This document shows, piece after piece, positions 17,272-24,372 of a stretch of 44,900 bases of DNA. Location: contig JAUNVH010000004.1 of the NCBI GenBank assembly GCA_030537765.1, positions 28,198-73,097 on the forward strand. The letters are read 5' to 3'. Each line of letters begins with the position of its first letter. The first letter of the stretch is position 1. Both the position numbers and the translations under genes were made by a program. The notes under the pieces are model-generated. The model was not told the origin of the DNA. It was given only the letters and a program-made list of their open reading frames with translations, and ran no database searches. Source of the stretch: Tissierellia bacterium (GTDB lineage Bacteria; Bacillota; Clostridia; Tissierellales; Peptoniphilaceae).

Positions 17272-17277
17272 AATTTA

Positions 17278-17310
17278 GCCATCGATCCAATTGGATTGAT
17301 GGCTTCTTTT
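17278..17310. terminator. Terminator between convergent genes
   Basis: GCCATCGATCC and GGATTGATGGC (about 17278-17303) form a stem with a G-T mismatch around AATT, followed by TTCTTTTATTT. It serves the lipoprotein gene and lies against the end of the convergent ComK-like gene. Confidence 0.75.
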
Positions 17311-17764
17311 ATTTGTTCAGATAATCTTCATAAAACTCTTGATAGAACATAAAATGCTTTGCAGCAGTTTCAAATTTACAATAGATTCTAAGTCTATTGC
17401 CATTTTTAAATACAATTTGTGCATATCCCAATTCATCCCTTGCTATCCATGAAATGTGATTGTAATCGAAAAAGCCGTATGCGCTATCTCCTTTGGCCTT
17501 TGGCTTAATAGATTTAAACATAACAAAAACTCTATTACCAACGACTAGGGGCGGAAGTATATATTTATTAAATTTAATAAATTTTGCAATCTGAGCTTTT
17601 CTATCGACTGCACCACATCTGCAAATAATTTTTAAAACTGAATTTATGCTCTTTTTATCGATTGTCTTAGTGCCATTTGAAAAATAGACCGATGTTGCCA
17701 TGCCGTATCCGTCAATATATGTAGGCAAAATTGCACATATATCTTTATTAAAATAATTTATCAT
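17309..17764 (-). CDS. ComK-family protein (competence transcription factor homologue)
   Basis: A 151-aa protein that resembles Bacillus ComK, the DNA-binding master activator of competence. Shared features are the opening AILPTYIDG (ComK: VLPEEIDG), the basic Cys-Arg-Cys-Gly segment around 48-51, the PPLVVGNRVFVMFKS block (70-84; compare KPPIMVDPSNQIFLFPT), the W in YNHISW, and VFKNGNRLRI (ComK: TFSNGKTMEL). ComK of B. subtilis is longer (192 aa). The C-terminal extension used for ClpC/MecA control is largely missing here. AAGGAGG lies before the ATG. It is transcribed away from a sigma-factor gene, with 258 bp between them. A weak K-box-like AAAC-N5-TTTT is at 17831-17843. That it activates competence here is inference. 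Confidence 0.72.
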   Translation of the reverse strand: MINYFNKDICAILPTYIDGYGMATSVYFSNGTKTIDKKSINSVLKIICRCGAVDRKAQIAKFIKFNKYILPPLVVGNRVFVMFKSIKPKAKGDSAYGFFDYNHISWIARDELGYAQIVFKNGNRLRIYCKFETAAKHFMFYQEFYEDYLNK

Positions 17765-18022
17765 AATCTAGCCTCCTTATAAAAATAACGACTGTTGCGG
17801 TATATTTATTGTATCAAAATTCGGCCAAACAAACAAGCGTTTTTATTAAAATAAAACAGAACAAATGTACTTAGTATTAAACTTCATAAATATAGCAGTT
17901 TTTTTAATTTATTATCTTATTTTAGCTGGACTTTTGCAAAAGTCTGGATTTTTCTTTTTTGGCTTCTATTTATATCATATAGACACTCGAGAATTTAAAG
18001 GGCGCGCCAAGAAAGGAAAGAA
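17765..18022. promoter_or_regulatory. Divergent control region between ComK-like and sigma-factor genes
   Basis: The region holds a palindrome GACTTTTGCAAAAGTC (about 17935-17950) followed by a T-rich stretch, and AAACAAGCGTTTT (17831-17843), which differs by one base from the ComK box AAAA-N5-TTTT. GGCGCGCC at 18001 stands out in this AT-rich DNA. I could not place clear -35/-10 boxes. The 60-codon frame from 17865 is considered spurious. Confidence 0.35.
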
Positions 18023-18571
18023 ATGTACGAGGAGATTAATTCTTTAGTAGAAAGTGCAAAGAGAGGAAATGGCGATGATTTAAAAAAACTTAGTATGATA
18101 TTTGAAAATCTAATTTGGTCAGTAATTTCAAAATATAGATCTCTAGATAGTTTGGAGCATCTATATATGGATGCCGTGACAATTTTATATTTTGCAACTC
18201 TAAAACATGATATAGAAAAGTCAAATTTTCCACATTATTTTAAAAATATGTTGAGATTCTATTTTCTAGATCGTTCAAAAAGGAGAGAATATCCAATAGA
18301 TTTTAAAGATTATCATGAAAATTTTGTAGATGAACTGGAAGTAGATTCAAAAATATTGCTAGAAGAAGAATATGCACAACTTAACGAGGCGGTTGCAAAA
18401 CTTCCCGATAGACAAAGAGAGATTGTAAATTTACTGTTTTTTAAAAATTACTCATTAAAAGAAACTGCTAAACTTTTGAATCTAAGTTATCAAACTATTG
18501 CAAATACGAGAAATTTGGCTTTGAAAAATATAAAAGCACAATTAAAAAAGGGGGATGAATATGATTATTGA
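18023..18571 (+). CDS. Sigma-70 family RNA polymerase sigma factor of a lysis-type cassette
   Basis: A 182-aa alternative sigma factor. Residues ~20-85 match region 2 (LIWSVISKYRSLDSLEHLYMDAV, then LRFYFLDRSKRREY). Residues ~120-172 form region 4 with the recognition helix in LKETAKLLNLSYQTIANTRN. There is no region 1 or 3. GAAAGGAA lies before the ATG. The next gene (amidase) starts within its last codons, so they are one transcription unit. In Clostridium perfringens and C. difficile, small sigma factors (UviA, TcdR group) drive bacteriocin or toxin release genes beside holin-like genes. The gene order here is similar, but the target promoters are unknown. Confidence 0.85.
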   Translation: MYEEINSLVESAKRGNGDDLKKLSMIFENLIWSVISKYRSLDSLEHLYMDAVTILYFATLKHDIEKSNFPHYFKNMLRFYFLDRSKRREYPIDFKDYHENFVDELEVDSKILLEEEYAQLNEAVAKLPDRQREIVNLLFFKNYSLKETAKLLNLSYQTIANTRNLALKNIKAQLKKGDEYDY

Positions 18572-19031
18572 CAAAAGACCTATACGCTATAATTTTAGTA
18601 AATATCGTGAAAAAATAAAGTATATTGTAATTCACGATACGGCAAATAAGAATAAAGGTGCAAATGCATTGGCTCATTATAATTATTTTAATGGTGGCAA
18701 TAGATCGGCTTCGGCACATTATTTTGTAGACGATAAAAATATTATTGAAACTGTAGAAATTGCTCTTTCGGCATGGCATTGTGGTGACGGTAGGGGCAGA
18801 TTTGGTATTACAAATTCAAATTCTATTGGAATAGAAATTTGTGTAAATGAAGATTCTGATTTTGAAATGGCTTTGGCTCAAACTAGGGAGCTTATTAGAT
18901 TTTTACTCCATGCATATAATCTTCCAAAATCTAGAGTAGTCAGGCATTTTGATGCTTCGAGAAAAATTTGTCCAAAGAGTTTGTCAGATAATAATTGGGA
19001 ACTGTGGCATAAATTTTTTAAATCGATATAA
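18561..19031 (+). CDS. N-acetylmuramoyl-L-alanine amidase (Amidase_2, zinc type), without signal peptide
   Basis: A 156-aa single-domain peptidoglycan amidase of the T7-lysozyme/PGRP type, which cuts between muramic acid and the stem peptide. The zinc ligands are His25 (IVIHDTA), His129 (VVRHFDAS) and Cys137 (KICP), with the same spacing as in T7 lysozyme. Also typical are SAHYFVDD, AWHCGDG and SIGIEICVN. It has no signal peptide, wall-binding domain or repeats, so like a phage endolysin it would need another route across the membrane. The YvrJ/holin-like peptide encoded 560 nt downstream could supply that. The ATG at 18561 (GGGGG, 6-nt gap) is preferred over 18555; it overlaps the sigma gene by 11 nt. 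Confidence 0.93.
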   Translation: MIIDKRPIRYNFSKYREKIKYIVIHDTANKNKGANALAHYNYFNGGNRSASAHYFVDDKNIIETVEIALSAWHCGDGRGRFGITNSNSIGIEICVNEDSDFEMALAQTRELIRFLLHAYNLPKSRVVRHFDASRKICPKSLSDNNWELWHKFFKSI

Positions 19032-19082
19032 AAATTGGTAAAATGTTCGTTCTCAATCTATATATAATTAGGAGGTGAGATA

Positions 19083-19301
19083 ATGGCAAGTTTAAAACAT
19101 CTAAAATCTACGATGAGAATCCTCTTTGACGGAGGAGAAGTTGATGGCAGAGCTAAGACTATCACAGTATCTTATGCAAATGTCAGGGAAGATGCTAGCG
19201 CTGAAAATCTTTTAATTGCAAAGAATGCAATTACTGATTTGGCTAAAGACCCTGTAAAATTTGCAAAACTCGTGGTAGAAAATGAAATTGCTTCTGTGTA
19301 A
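19083..19301 (+). CDS. DUF1659 family small protein
   Basis: A 72-aa cytosolic-looking protein with the DUF1659 pattern: a first strand STMRILFDGGEVDGRAKTIT, then YANVREDASAENLLIAKNAITDLAK. The function is unknown. It is usually found as a pair with DUF2922 and a YvrJ-type peptide, as here. There is an excellent ribosome site (AGGAGGTGA) right before the start. A 50-nt gap separates it from the amidase gene and a short gap from the DUF2922 gene, so it belongs to the same transcription unit. Confidence 0.85.
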   Translation: MASLKHLKSTMRILFDGGEVDGRAKTITVSYANVREDASAENLLIAKNAITDLAKDPVKFAKLVVENEIASV

Positions 19302-19330
19302 GTTTTTTAAAAAAAGATAGGAGGTGAATT

Positions 19331-19543
19331 ATGAACAGAAAACTGACAATGGTCTTTTTAGATTCTTTGGAAGACAATTATAGAATGGAACTTAAAAATC
19401 CAAAAGCTGATCTAAATCGAGTAGATCTTAGGACGGCGATGGATCAAATTATCGAATCTAATGTCTTTCACAATAAGGGCAATGCCCTTACCGAAGTTGT
19501 AAAAGCGTATATTACTGAAACTACTATCCATGAGATTATCTAA
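19331..19543 (+). CDS. DUF2922 family small protein
   Basis: A 70-aa protein with the DUF2922 pattern. The first strand is LTMVFLDSLEDNYRMEL. The PKADLNRVDLRTAMDQIIESNVF helix is the recognisable core of the family. A final strand precedes the ETTIHEII end. The function is unknown; its presence between the DUF1659 gene and the YvrJ gene is a recurrent arrangement in Firmicutes. The ribosome site AGGAGGTGA is nearly identical to that of the preceding and following genes, which suggests similar expression levels. Confidence 0.85.
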   Translation: MNRKLTMVFLDSLEDNYRMELKNPKADLNRVDLRTAMDQIIESNVFHNKGNALTEVVKAYITETTIHEII

Positions 19544-19587
19544 ACTTGGGGCGCTAAATGCGCCCTAAATTTATAGGAGGTGAAAAA

Positions 19588-19737
19588 ATGGAAGAGATTA
19601 TTAATGCTATATCGACACTTGGATTTCCAATAGCTCTATCTATGTATCTACTCGTGCGAATTGAAGCAAAACTTTCTAATCTCACCGATTCCATTCATGA
19701 GCTATCTAAGGCAATTACTGAGATGAAAAGAGCATGA
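19588..19737 (+). CDS. YvrJ-family holin-like small membrane peptide
   Basis: A 49-aa peptide with one N-terminal membrane helix (ISTLGFPIALSMYLLVRIE) and a charged amphipathic tail (KLSNLTDSIHELSKAITEMKRA). This is the YvrJ pattern, and the layout also resembles BhlA/UviB-type holin-like proteins. In Bacillus subtilis yvrJ lies beside the sigO/rsoA sigma-factor genes; here too a sigma gene heads the unit. Its probable role, if holin-like, is to let the signal-less amidase reach the wall. That is inferred from layout and context only. AGGAGGTGA precedes the ATG, and a strong terminator follows directly. Confidence 0.82.
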   Translation: MEEIINAISTLGFPIALSMYLLVRIEAKLSNLTDSIHELSKAITEMKRA

Positions 19738-19742
19738 AAATA

Positions 19743-19781
19743 GACCCTATTTCCTAAAAAATGGAACTAGGGTCTTTTTTT
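19743..19781. terminator. Terminator closing the sigma-amidase-YvrJ unit
   Basis: GACCCTATTTCC (19743-19754) pairs over 12 bp, with one G-T, with GGAACTAGGGTC (19763-19774), followed by seven T residues. It lies between convergent genes and may also help end aspA transcription. Confidence 0.92.
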
Positions 19782-19788
19782 GTCTATA

Positions 19789-21207
19789 CTATTTATTTAG
19801 TAGCAATTCTTCTGCGGCAATTCCTGGATGAGTCATTTCTTTTGGATCTAATACGCGGTTTAGATTTTCTTCTGTCATCAATTTATCTCTCAAAATTAAC
19901 TCTCTTAAAGGCTTGCCAGTTCTTAGAGCTTCTTTTGCAATTCTTGCAGATTCTACATATCCGATATGTGGAACTAATGCAGTAACTATGCCTACGCTAT
20001 GTTCAATATCGGCTTTTAATTTCTCTTCGTTTGCAGTAATTCCGTCTATGCAATTTATGCGCAAAGTATTTGCAGCATGAGTTAAAAATTCGATAGACTG
20101 ATATAGTGAATATAATGCCACTGGTTCAAAAGCATTAAGTTCCATCTGTCCGCCTTCGGCACACATTGTTATTGTGACGTCATTTCCAATAACTCTAAAT
20201 GCACTTTGGCTAACTACTTCTGGTATTATTGGATTAACTTTACCAGGCATGATTGAAGATCCATTTGCTCTCGGTGGAAGATTGATATCTCCTACCATAG
20301 TTTTAGGTCCAGAGCCCATAAGTCTTAAGTCGTTTGACATCTTAGACATATTTATTGCCAAACATTTTAAAGCGCCTGAAACTTCTGCAAAGCAGTCTAT
20401 ATTTTGAGTGCCATCAACTAAGTCTTCAGCTTGTTTTAAATCAAAGCCTGTAACTTCCGAAATGTCAGGAACGATCGTATTGAAATAATTTTTGTCTACA
20501 TTTATGCCAGTTCCAATTGCAGATGCGCCCATATTTACTACTTTTAGAGCTTCTGCTGCGTGTTTAATGCGCTTTATATCTCTTTTTATTGCGCTTTGGT
20601 ATGCATTAAATTCTTGACCCAATGTTATGGGAACTGCGTCTTGCAGCTGAGTTCTACCCATTTTTAAAGTGTTTTCAAATTCCTTAGCCTTATTGCCCAA
20701 AGATTTAACTAATTCATCTAGCTCAGGATAAAGTTTTTCTAATAGATTTAATGCTCCAATCTTTCCTGAGGTTGGGAAAGCATCGTTTGTGGACTGACCC
20801 ATATTGACATGGTCATTTGGATGAACATGCTCATAAGTTCCAAGTCCGCCGCCTAAAATTTCATTTGCGATATTTGCAATTACTTCGTTGGCGTTCATAT
20901 TTGAGATGGTTCCCGCTCCACCTTGAATTGGATCTGCTATGAATTGATCTAAAAATTCACCGTCTAAAATTCTATCACATGCTTTTATGATTGCATTGGC
21001 CTTATCATCAGCCAATACTCCAGCTTTGTTATTGCTCATTGCACAGCCTTTTTTGACCATCGCTAAGCCTCTAATCATTTCTGGATGAGTTGGATTTCCA
21101 GTAATGAAAAAGTTTTCTTTGCCTCTTAAACTCTGCACTCCGTAATATGCATCTTTTGGCACCTTCTTTTCACCAATACTATCGGATTCGAGTCTGAAAT
21201 CTGTCAT
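19789..21207 (-). CDS. aspA: Aspartate ammonia-lyase (aspartase)
   Basis: Reversibly deaminates L-aspartate to fumarate and ammonia. At 472 aa it has the usual length. The fumarase/aspartase signature GSSIMPGKVNP is at 316-326. The choice of aspartase over class II fumarase rests on GQSTNDAFPTS (fumarases read SSNDTFPT) and on GRTQLQDAVPITLGQEF, which reads like Escherichia coli AspA. A strong AGGAGG lies before the ATG on the minus strand. It is divergent from a MarR gene with a 300-bp gap. It feeds fumarate into reductive or anaplerotic use and fits the amino-acid-fermenting lifestyle of the window. It is not linked to asparaginase here. Confidence 0.92.
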   Translation of the reverse strand: MTDFRLESDSIGEKKVPKDAYYGVQSLRGKENFFITGNPTHPEMIRGLAMVKKGCAMSNNKAGVLADDKANAIIKACDRILDGEFLDQFIADPIQGGAGTISNMNANEVIANIANEILGGGLGTYEHVHPNDHVNMGQSTNDAFPTSGKIGALNLLEKLYPELDELVKSLGNKAKEFENTLKMGRTQLQDAVPITLGQEFNAYQSAIKRDIKRIKHAAEALKVVNMGASAIGTGINVDKNYFNTIVPDISEVTGFDLKQAEDLVDGTQNIDCFAEVSGALKCLAINMSKMSNDLRLMGSGPKTMVGDINLPPRANGSSIMPGKVNPIIPEVVSQSAFRVIGNDVTITMCAEGGQMELNAFEPVALYSLYQSIEFLTHAANTLRINCIDGITANEEKLKADIEHSVGIVTALVPHIGYVESARIAKEALRTGKPLRELILRDKLMTEENLNRVLDPKEMTHPGIAAEELLLNK

Positions 21208-21531
21208 CTATATACCTCCTATATTAATTCTCACCTTCATTATAACATAAGAAAAAATAAATGAAAGTCATTTTTAATAAACGTTTACATTATTAAATTG
21301 TAATAATCATAAGATAATTAATGAAAATTGCTTTTATTTATGTTATTATAATTAGTAGTAGTATTAATCTAATGTAAAGCCAATATATATGTCCTTATAA
21401 TTAGAATATATTTTTTAAAAACTGTAAATGAAAATTAATTTTATAAAAATAATATATATTTGATATAATAAAGTTAATAATGGGTATAGCTAAATTGATA
21501 ATAGTTTAATATGTAAAAGGTGGGAAAAAGA
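21208..21531. promoter_or_regulatory. Divergent region between aspA and the MarR gene
   Basis: Minus strand: TATAAT (21239-21244) is a likely -10 for aspA, with only a weak -35. TGTAAACGTTTATT on the minus strand (21276-21289) resembles a catabolite-response element around the central CG, with mismatches at one end. Plus strand: TGATATAAT (21461-21469) is an extended -10 in front of the MarR gene. The rest is AT-rich. Confidence 0.45.
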
Positions 21532-22035
21532 ATGGAAAGTAAAGAATTTCTAGCGAAATCATGGGACGTTTTAAGCAGTTTAGTAGTAGGTAGAGAAGTA
21601 ATTCTAAACGAATTTAATTCTCGCAGAAAAGTTACAGAATCTGAACTAAGAGTTATGCTTCAACTCCAAATGCATGGCACAATGATCGTGAGCGATTTGG
21701 CATATGCACTAAATATGGACAAAGGCAATATGAGTAAACTCGTAAGTACATTAGAAAACGAAAAGTATATTAAGAAAAGAAAATCAAAAAGAGACGGCAG
21801 ATATTATCATGTTAGTCTAGATGCAAAAGGCAGACGCTTTATTAAAAACTTTATCGAACAGTCGAGCGTTATAATGGACGAATTTTTACAAAGATATGAT
21901 GACGAAACTTTAGAAAAAATGTTTGAGGGTATGGACATTTTTAGAGGAATTATAAAAGATTTTAGAGACGATTTAGAAGAAGAAAAAGAAAGACAAAAAT
22001 TAGAAGAAAAAAGAGCTAAAAGAAGACTTATCTAA
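21532..22035 (+). CDS. MarR-family transcriptional regulator
   Basis: A 167-aa winged-helix regulator. The DNA-binding core is at ~35-105: ESELRVMLQLQMHGTMIVSDLA, then the recognition helix ALNMDKGNMSKLVSTLE, and the wing KRKSKRDGRYYHVSLDAKG. The C-terminal end is a highly charged helix (EEEKERQKLEEKRAKRRL), longer than usual. It is divergent from aspA, so control of aspA and of itself is plausible but unproven. The ATG at 21532 fits the AAGGTGG ribosome site better than the in-frame GTG at 21520. No redox-sensing Cys is present. Confidence 0.9.
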   Translation: MESKEFLAKSWDVLSSLVVGREVILNEFNSRRKVTESELRVMLQLQMHGTMIVSDLAYALNMDKGNMSKLVSTLENEKYIKKRKSKRDGRYYHVSLDAKGRRFIKNFIEQSSVIMDEFLQRYDDETLEKMFEGMDIFRGIIKDFRDDLEEEKERQKLEEKRAKRRLI

Positions 22036-22150
22036 TAGTTTAGAATATAAATATTTTAATGAAAATTTTTAATTAGATACGGTCTTAAATATAATTTAGT
22101 ATAATTTTAAAAATATTTGGAAAACTTTTTAAAGGACTTAAAAATCAAAA

Positions 22151-22172
22151 TGGTCAGGACTTGTCCTGACCA
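22151..22172. terminator. Bidirectional terminator-like hairpin
   Basis: TGGTCAGGAC (22151-22160) and GTCCTGACCA (22163-22172) are perfect arms around TT, between the ends of the convergent MarR and glutaredoxin genes. T-rich stretches occur on both sides (the minus-strand side is the better one). Confidence 0.75.
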
Positions 22173-22185
22173 TAATTTTCGATAT

Positions 22186-22410
22186 TTAGTTTTTTAAAAA
22201 CTCTATGATATCATCTGATTCGTAAATGGCTTTATTGCCTGTATATAGCATTGGAACTTGTGCTTTTCCACCTAATTTAACAAGTTCTTCTTCAACTTTT
22301 GGATCAGTAATATCTTCTAATTTTAGCTCAATTCCTTTTTCTGCCATAAAATCTCTAACTTTTTTGCAATAAGGACATTGTGGTAAATAAAACAATCTGT
22401 AATCTTTCAA
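22186..22410 (-). CDS. Glutaredoxin-like protein
   Basis: A 74-aa thioredoxin-fold protein with the active-site motif Cys12-Pro-Tyr-Cys15 near the N-terminus, the cis-Pro segment AQVPML, and the final YESDDIIEFL helix of glutaredoxins and GST N-terminal domains. It would carry out thiol-disulphide exchange in the cytosol; the reductant is not obvious in the window. The frame starts at a GTG at 22419, but that lies inside the AGGTG ribosome site. The TTG at 22410, 6 nt after AGGTG, is the more likely start. The gene is single and divergent from the zinc-ribbon gene. Confidence 0.85.
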   Translation of the reverse strand: MKDYRLFYLPQCPYCKKVRDFMAEKGIELKLEDITDPKVEEELVKLGGKAQVPMLYTGNKAIYESDDIIEFLKN

Positions 22411-22472
22411 AATTATCACCTCACTTTTTTAATACCCTTAAAAAATTTTTTTACACCCTAAGGGGGAATATT

Positions 22473-22892
22473 ATGGACAAAGAAAAAATTATAAATAAAA
22501 TGAAAGACATTTCAAATCAAACTACAAAAGCTGGCAATGAATTAGAAGATTCATTAAAGTACCTAAGAGATAATTTAAAACTGAAGCTCAATTTATGGAA
22601 TAAAGAAATTGAATTAAAAAAGAGTTTCGAATATTTGGGTAAATTATATTATAAATCTAATATGGAAGACGGATTAGATCTTAAAGATGAATCTAAAGCA
22701 GTGATTGAAAAAATTGATCAATTAATTTTAGATATAGAAATTTTAAAAGGCGAAAAAGAGATTGAAACAATCAAATTAGAAGATAAAATTTTTGAATTGC
22801 CCACAGAAGATAAAATGGTGATATGCAAAAACTGTGGCGAAAAAAATAGCGAAATGGTTATGTATTGTAAAAATTGCAATGAAGAACTCTAA
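22473..22892 (+). CDS. Zinc-ribbon protein of unknown function with helical N-terminus
   Basis: A 139-aa protein. Residues 1-105 are predicted to be long charged helices, partly coiled coil (KKSFEYLGKLYYKSNMEDG is a recognisable piece). The C-terminus is a zinc ribbon with the pattern Cys-Lys-Asn-Cys-Gly...Cys-Lys-Asn-Cys (CKNCGEKNSEMVMYCKNCNE). Such small proteins are common in Firmicutes, but I cannot name a function. The frame opens at 22380, but AAGGGGGA in front of the ATG at 22473 fixes the start. Divergent from the glutaredoxin-like gene; it has its own terminator. Confidence 0.75.
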   Translation: MDKEKIINKMKDISNQTTKAGNELEDSLKYLRDNLKLKLNLWNKEIELKKSFEYLGKLYYKSNMEDGLDLKDESKAVIEKIDQLILDIEILKGEKEIETIKLEDKIFELPTEDKMVICKNCGEKNSEMVMYCKNCNEEL

Positions 22893-22898
22893 ATTATA

Positions 22899-22921
22899 GT
22901 CGGCAAAAGCCGGCTTTTTTT
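22899..22921 (+). terminator. Terminator after the zinc-ribbon gene
   Basis: GTCGGC (22899-22904) pairs with GCCGGC (22909-22914) around AAAA, followed by seven T residues. Confidence 0.88.
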
Positions 22922-22982
22922 ATCTGAAAATATGCTGATATACTTTTCAATTATTTAAAATATAGTTTATTGAATTTAAAAT

Positions 22983-23012
22983 AAGCTCATGGATCAAATT
23001 ATCCATGAGCTT
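22983..23012 (-). terminator. Terminator of the iron alcohol dehydrogenase gene
   Basis: AAGCTCATGGAT (22983-22994) and ATCCATGAGCTT (23001-23012) are a perfect 12-bp inverted repeat. On the minus strand it leads into TATTTTAAATT. Confidence 0.8.
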
Positions 23013-23035
23013 AATATTGAAAATTTAATCTTTAT

Positions 23036-24187
23036 TTAAAAATCTATGCATTCGCCTTCATATGCTTTTTCATAAATCTTTAGCAAATCTTCAGGTGAAG
23101 TTTCGCGAGGATTTGTGAGCGTGCAAGCATCTTTAAAAGCTCTTTCGCTCATTAGATTTTTAGCTTCGTCAAAAGCTTTTCTTTCGATGACAGTATTTTT
23201 TCCGTCTTTGAAATTATTTGTAATTCCAACTCTAGTATTTAATTCTCTAACTGCTTGTGCAATATTGTCAATGCCTAATTCGCCTTCTAATTTTGCATAT
23301 TTTTGAGTAGCTTTTCTATTGTAATCAATTACATAAGGAAGCATTATTGCATTGGCTTCTCCGTGAGTTATGTGGAATACTCCGCCAATTTTATGCGCCA
23401 ATGAATGCACAATTCCAAGTGATGCATTATTAAATGCCATTGCCGCCATGCAAGATGCGTCGTGCATTTTTGCTCTAGCTTCTAGATCGTCACCATTTTT
23501 GTAGGCTCTTTCTAGATATTCAAATACTAATTTTATTGCCGCAAGTGCCATGCAATCAGTGTAGTCGTCAGCTGAGGTGGAAACGTAAGCTTCGATAGCA
23601 TGTGTCAAAACGTCCATACCTGTTGCCGCAGTAACTTTTGGTGGCATTTTTGCTGGCAAGTCCACATCTAATATAGCTATATCTGGAACAATATCTGGAG
23701 ATACTAGTGGATATTTAACTTGCGCTTCATAGTCAGTAATAACTGAAAATGCAGTAATTTCACTGCCAGTTCCACTTGTGGAAGGTATACAGATAAGTTT
23801 TGCCTTATTTCTAAGTGGTGGGAAATTAAAGTTTACAAGTTCCATAAAGTCATAATCAGGATGTTCATAATATACCCACATAATTTTGGCAGCATCCATT
23901 GCTGAACCGCCACCTAGAGCCACAATCCAATCAGGCTCAAAATTTCTCATAGCCTCTCCGCCAGCTTTACAAGTCTCAATTGATGGATCTGGCTCAACTC
24001 CGTCAAAAACTTCAACTTCGATGCCACCTTCATTAAGTAGCTTAGTCACTTTATCTACGAAGCCATATTTTATCATCGAACCTTTTCCAGTTACTATCAT
24101 AGCTTTTTTGCCACCGATAGTCTTTAAAACATCTAATGAATTGTCTCCGTGATAAGTTGCTCTTGGTACTAAAAATACATTTGCCAT
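23036..24187 (-). CDS. Iron-containing alcohol dehydrogenase
   Basis: A 383-aa NAD(P)-dependent dehydrogenase of the group III (Fe-ADH) family, which reduces aldehydes or oxidises alcohols. The nucleotide-binding GGGS is at 92-95, then PSTSGTGSEITAFSVI. The metal ligands fall at Asp192, His196 (GMDVLTHAIEAY), His261 (VHSLAHKIGG) and His275 (THGEANA). The family includes butanol, 1,3-propanediol and lactaldehyde enzymes, and the sequence alone does not fix the substrate. A role in disposing of electrons from amino-acid fermentation is plausible. AGGGGGATT lies before the ATG. Single gene with its own terminator. Confidence 0.93.
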   Translation of the reverse strand: MANVFLVPRATYHGDNSLDVLKTIGGKKAMIVTGKGSMIKYGFVDKVTKLLNEGGIEVEVFDGVEPDPSIETCKAGGEAMRNFEPDWIVALGGGSAMDAAKIMWVYYEHPDYDFMELVNFNFPPLRNKAKLICIPSTSGTGSEITAFSVITDYEAQVKYPLVSPDIVPDIAILDVDLPAKMPPKVTAATGMDVLTHAIEAYVSTSADDYTDCMALAAIKLVFEYLERAYKNGDDLEARAKMHDASCMAAMAFNNASLGIVHSLAHKIGGVFHITHGEANAIMLPYVIDYNRKATQKYAKLEGELGIDNIAQAVRELNTRVGITNNFKDGKNTVIERKAFDEAKNLMSERAFKDACTLTNPRETSPEDLLKIYEKAYEGECIDF

Positions 24188-24215
24188 TATAATCCCCCTT
24201 TAAATAATTGGCGTT

Positions 24216-24244
24216 AAAATATTATCAAATTCAGTTAATATTTT
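24216..24244. promoter_or_regulatory. Inverted repeat upstream of the alcohol dehydrogenase gene
   Basis: AAAATATTA (24216-24224) and TAATATTTT (24236-24244) are perfect 9-bp arms with an 11-bp centre, 29-57 bp upstream of the ADH start. Position suits an operator over the promoter. AT-richness makes chance occurrence possible. Confidence 0.35.
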
Positions 24245-24372
24245 ATCATAGTCAAAATAATTTGCAAGGATGAATTTTTATAATCCCTAATTATCTACTA
24301 TTAGTAATTAAAAATCTGCTCATACTGGTTAAAAATCTTTAGATAGTGTAAAATTAAACCGAGGTGATTAGA

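Noticed and set aside
18001-18008. GGCGCGCC octamer in AT-rich DNA
   Set aside because: Striking by composition only; a single copy with no partner, so no function can be argued.
17865-18047. 60-codon plus-strand frame between the ComK-like and sigma-factor genes
   Set aside because: It has no ribosome site, odd composition (Phe/Leu/Tyr run from T-rich DNA) and overlaps the sigma-factor start; taken as chance.
17309-19781. Prophage remnant
   Set aside because: Only an amidase and a holin-like peptide could be phage-derived; no integrase, structural genes or attachment-site repeats are visible, and the unit has its own sigma factor and terminator.
19789-21207. Class II fumarase
   Set aside because: TNDAFPTS and GRTQLQDAVP follow the aspartase pattern; fumarases have SSNDTFPT and THLQDA.
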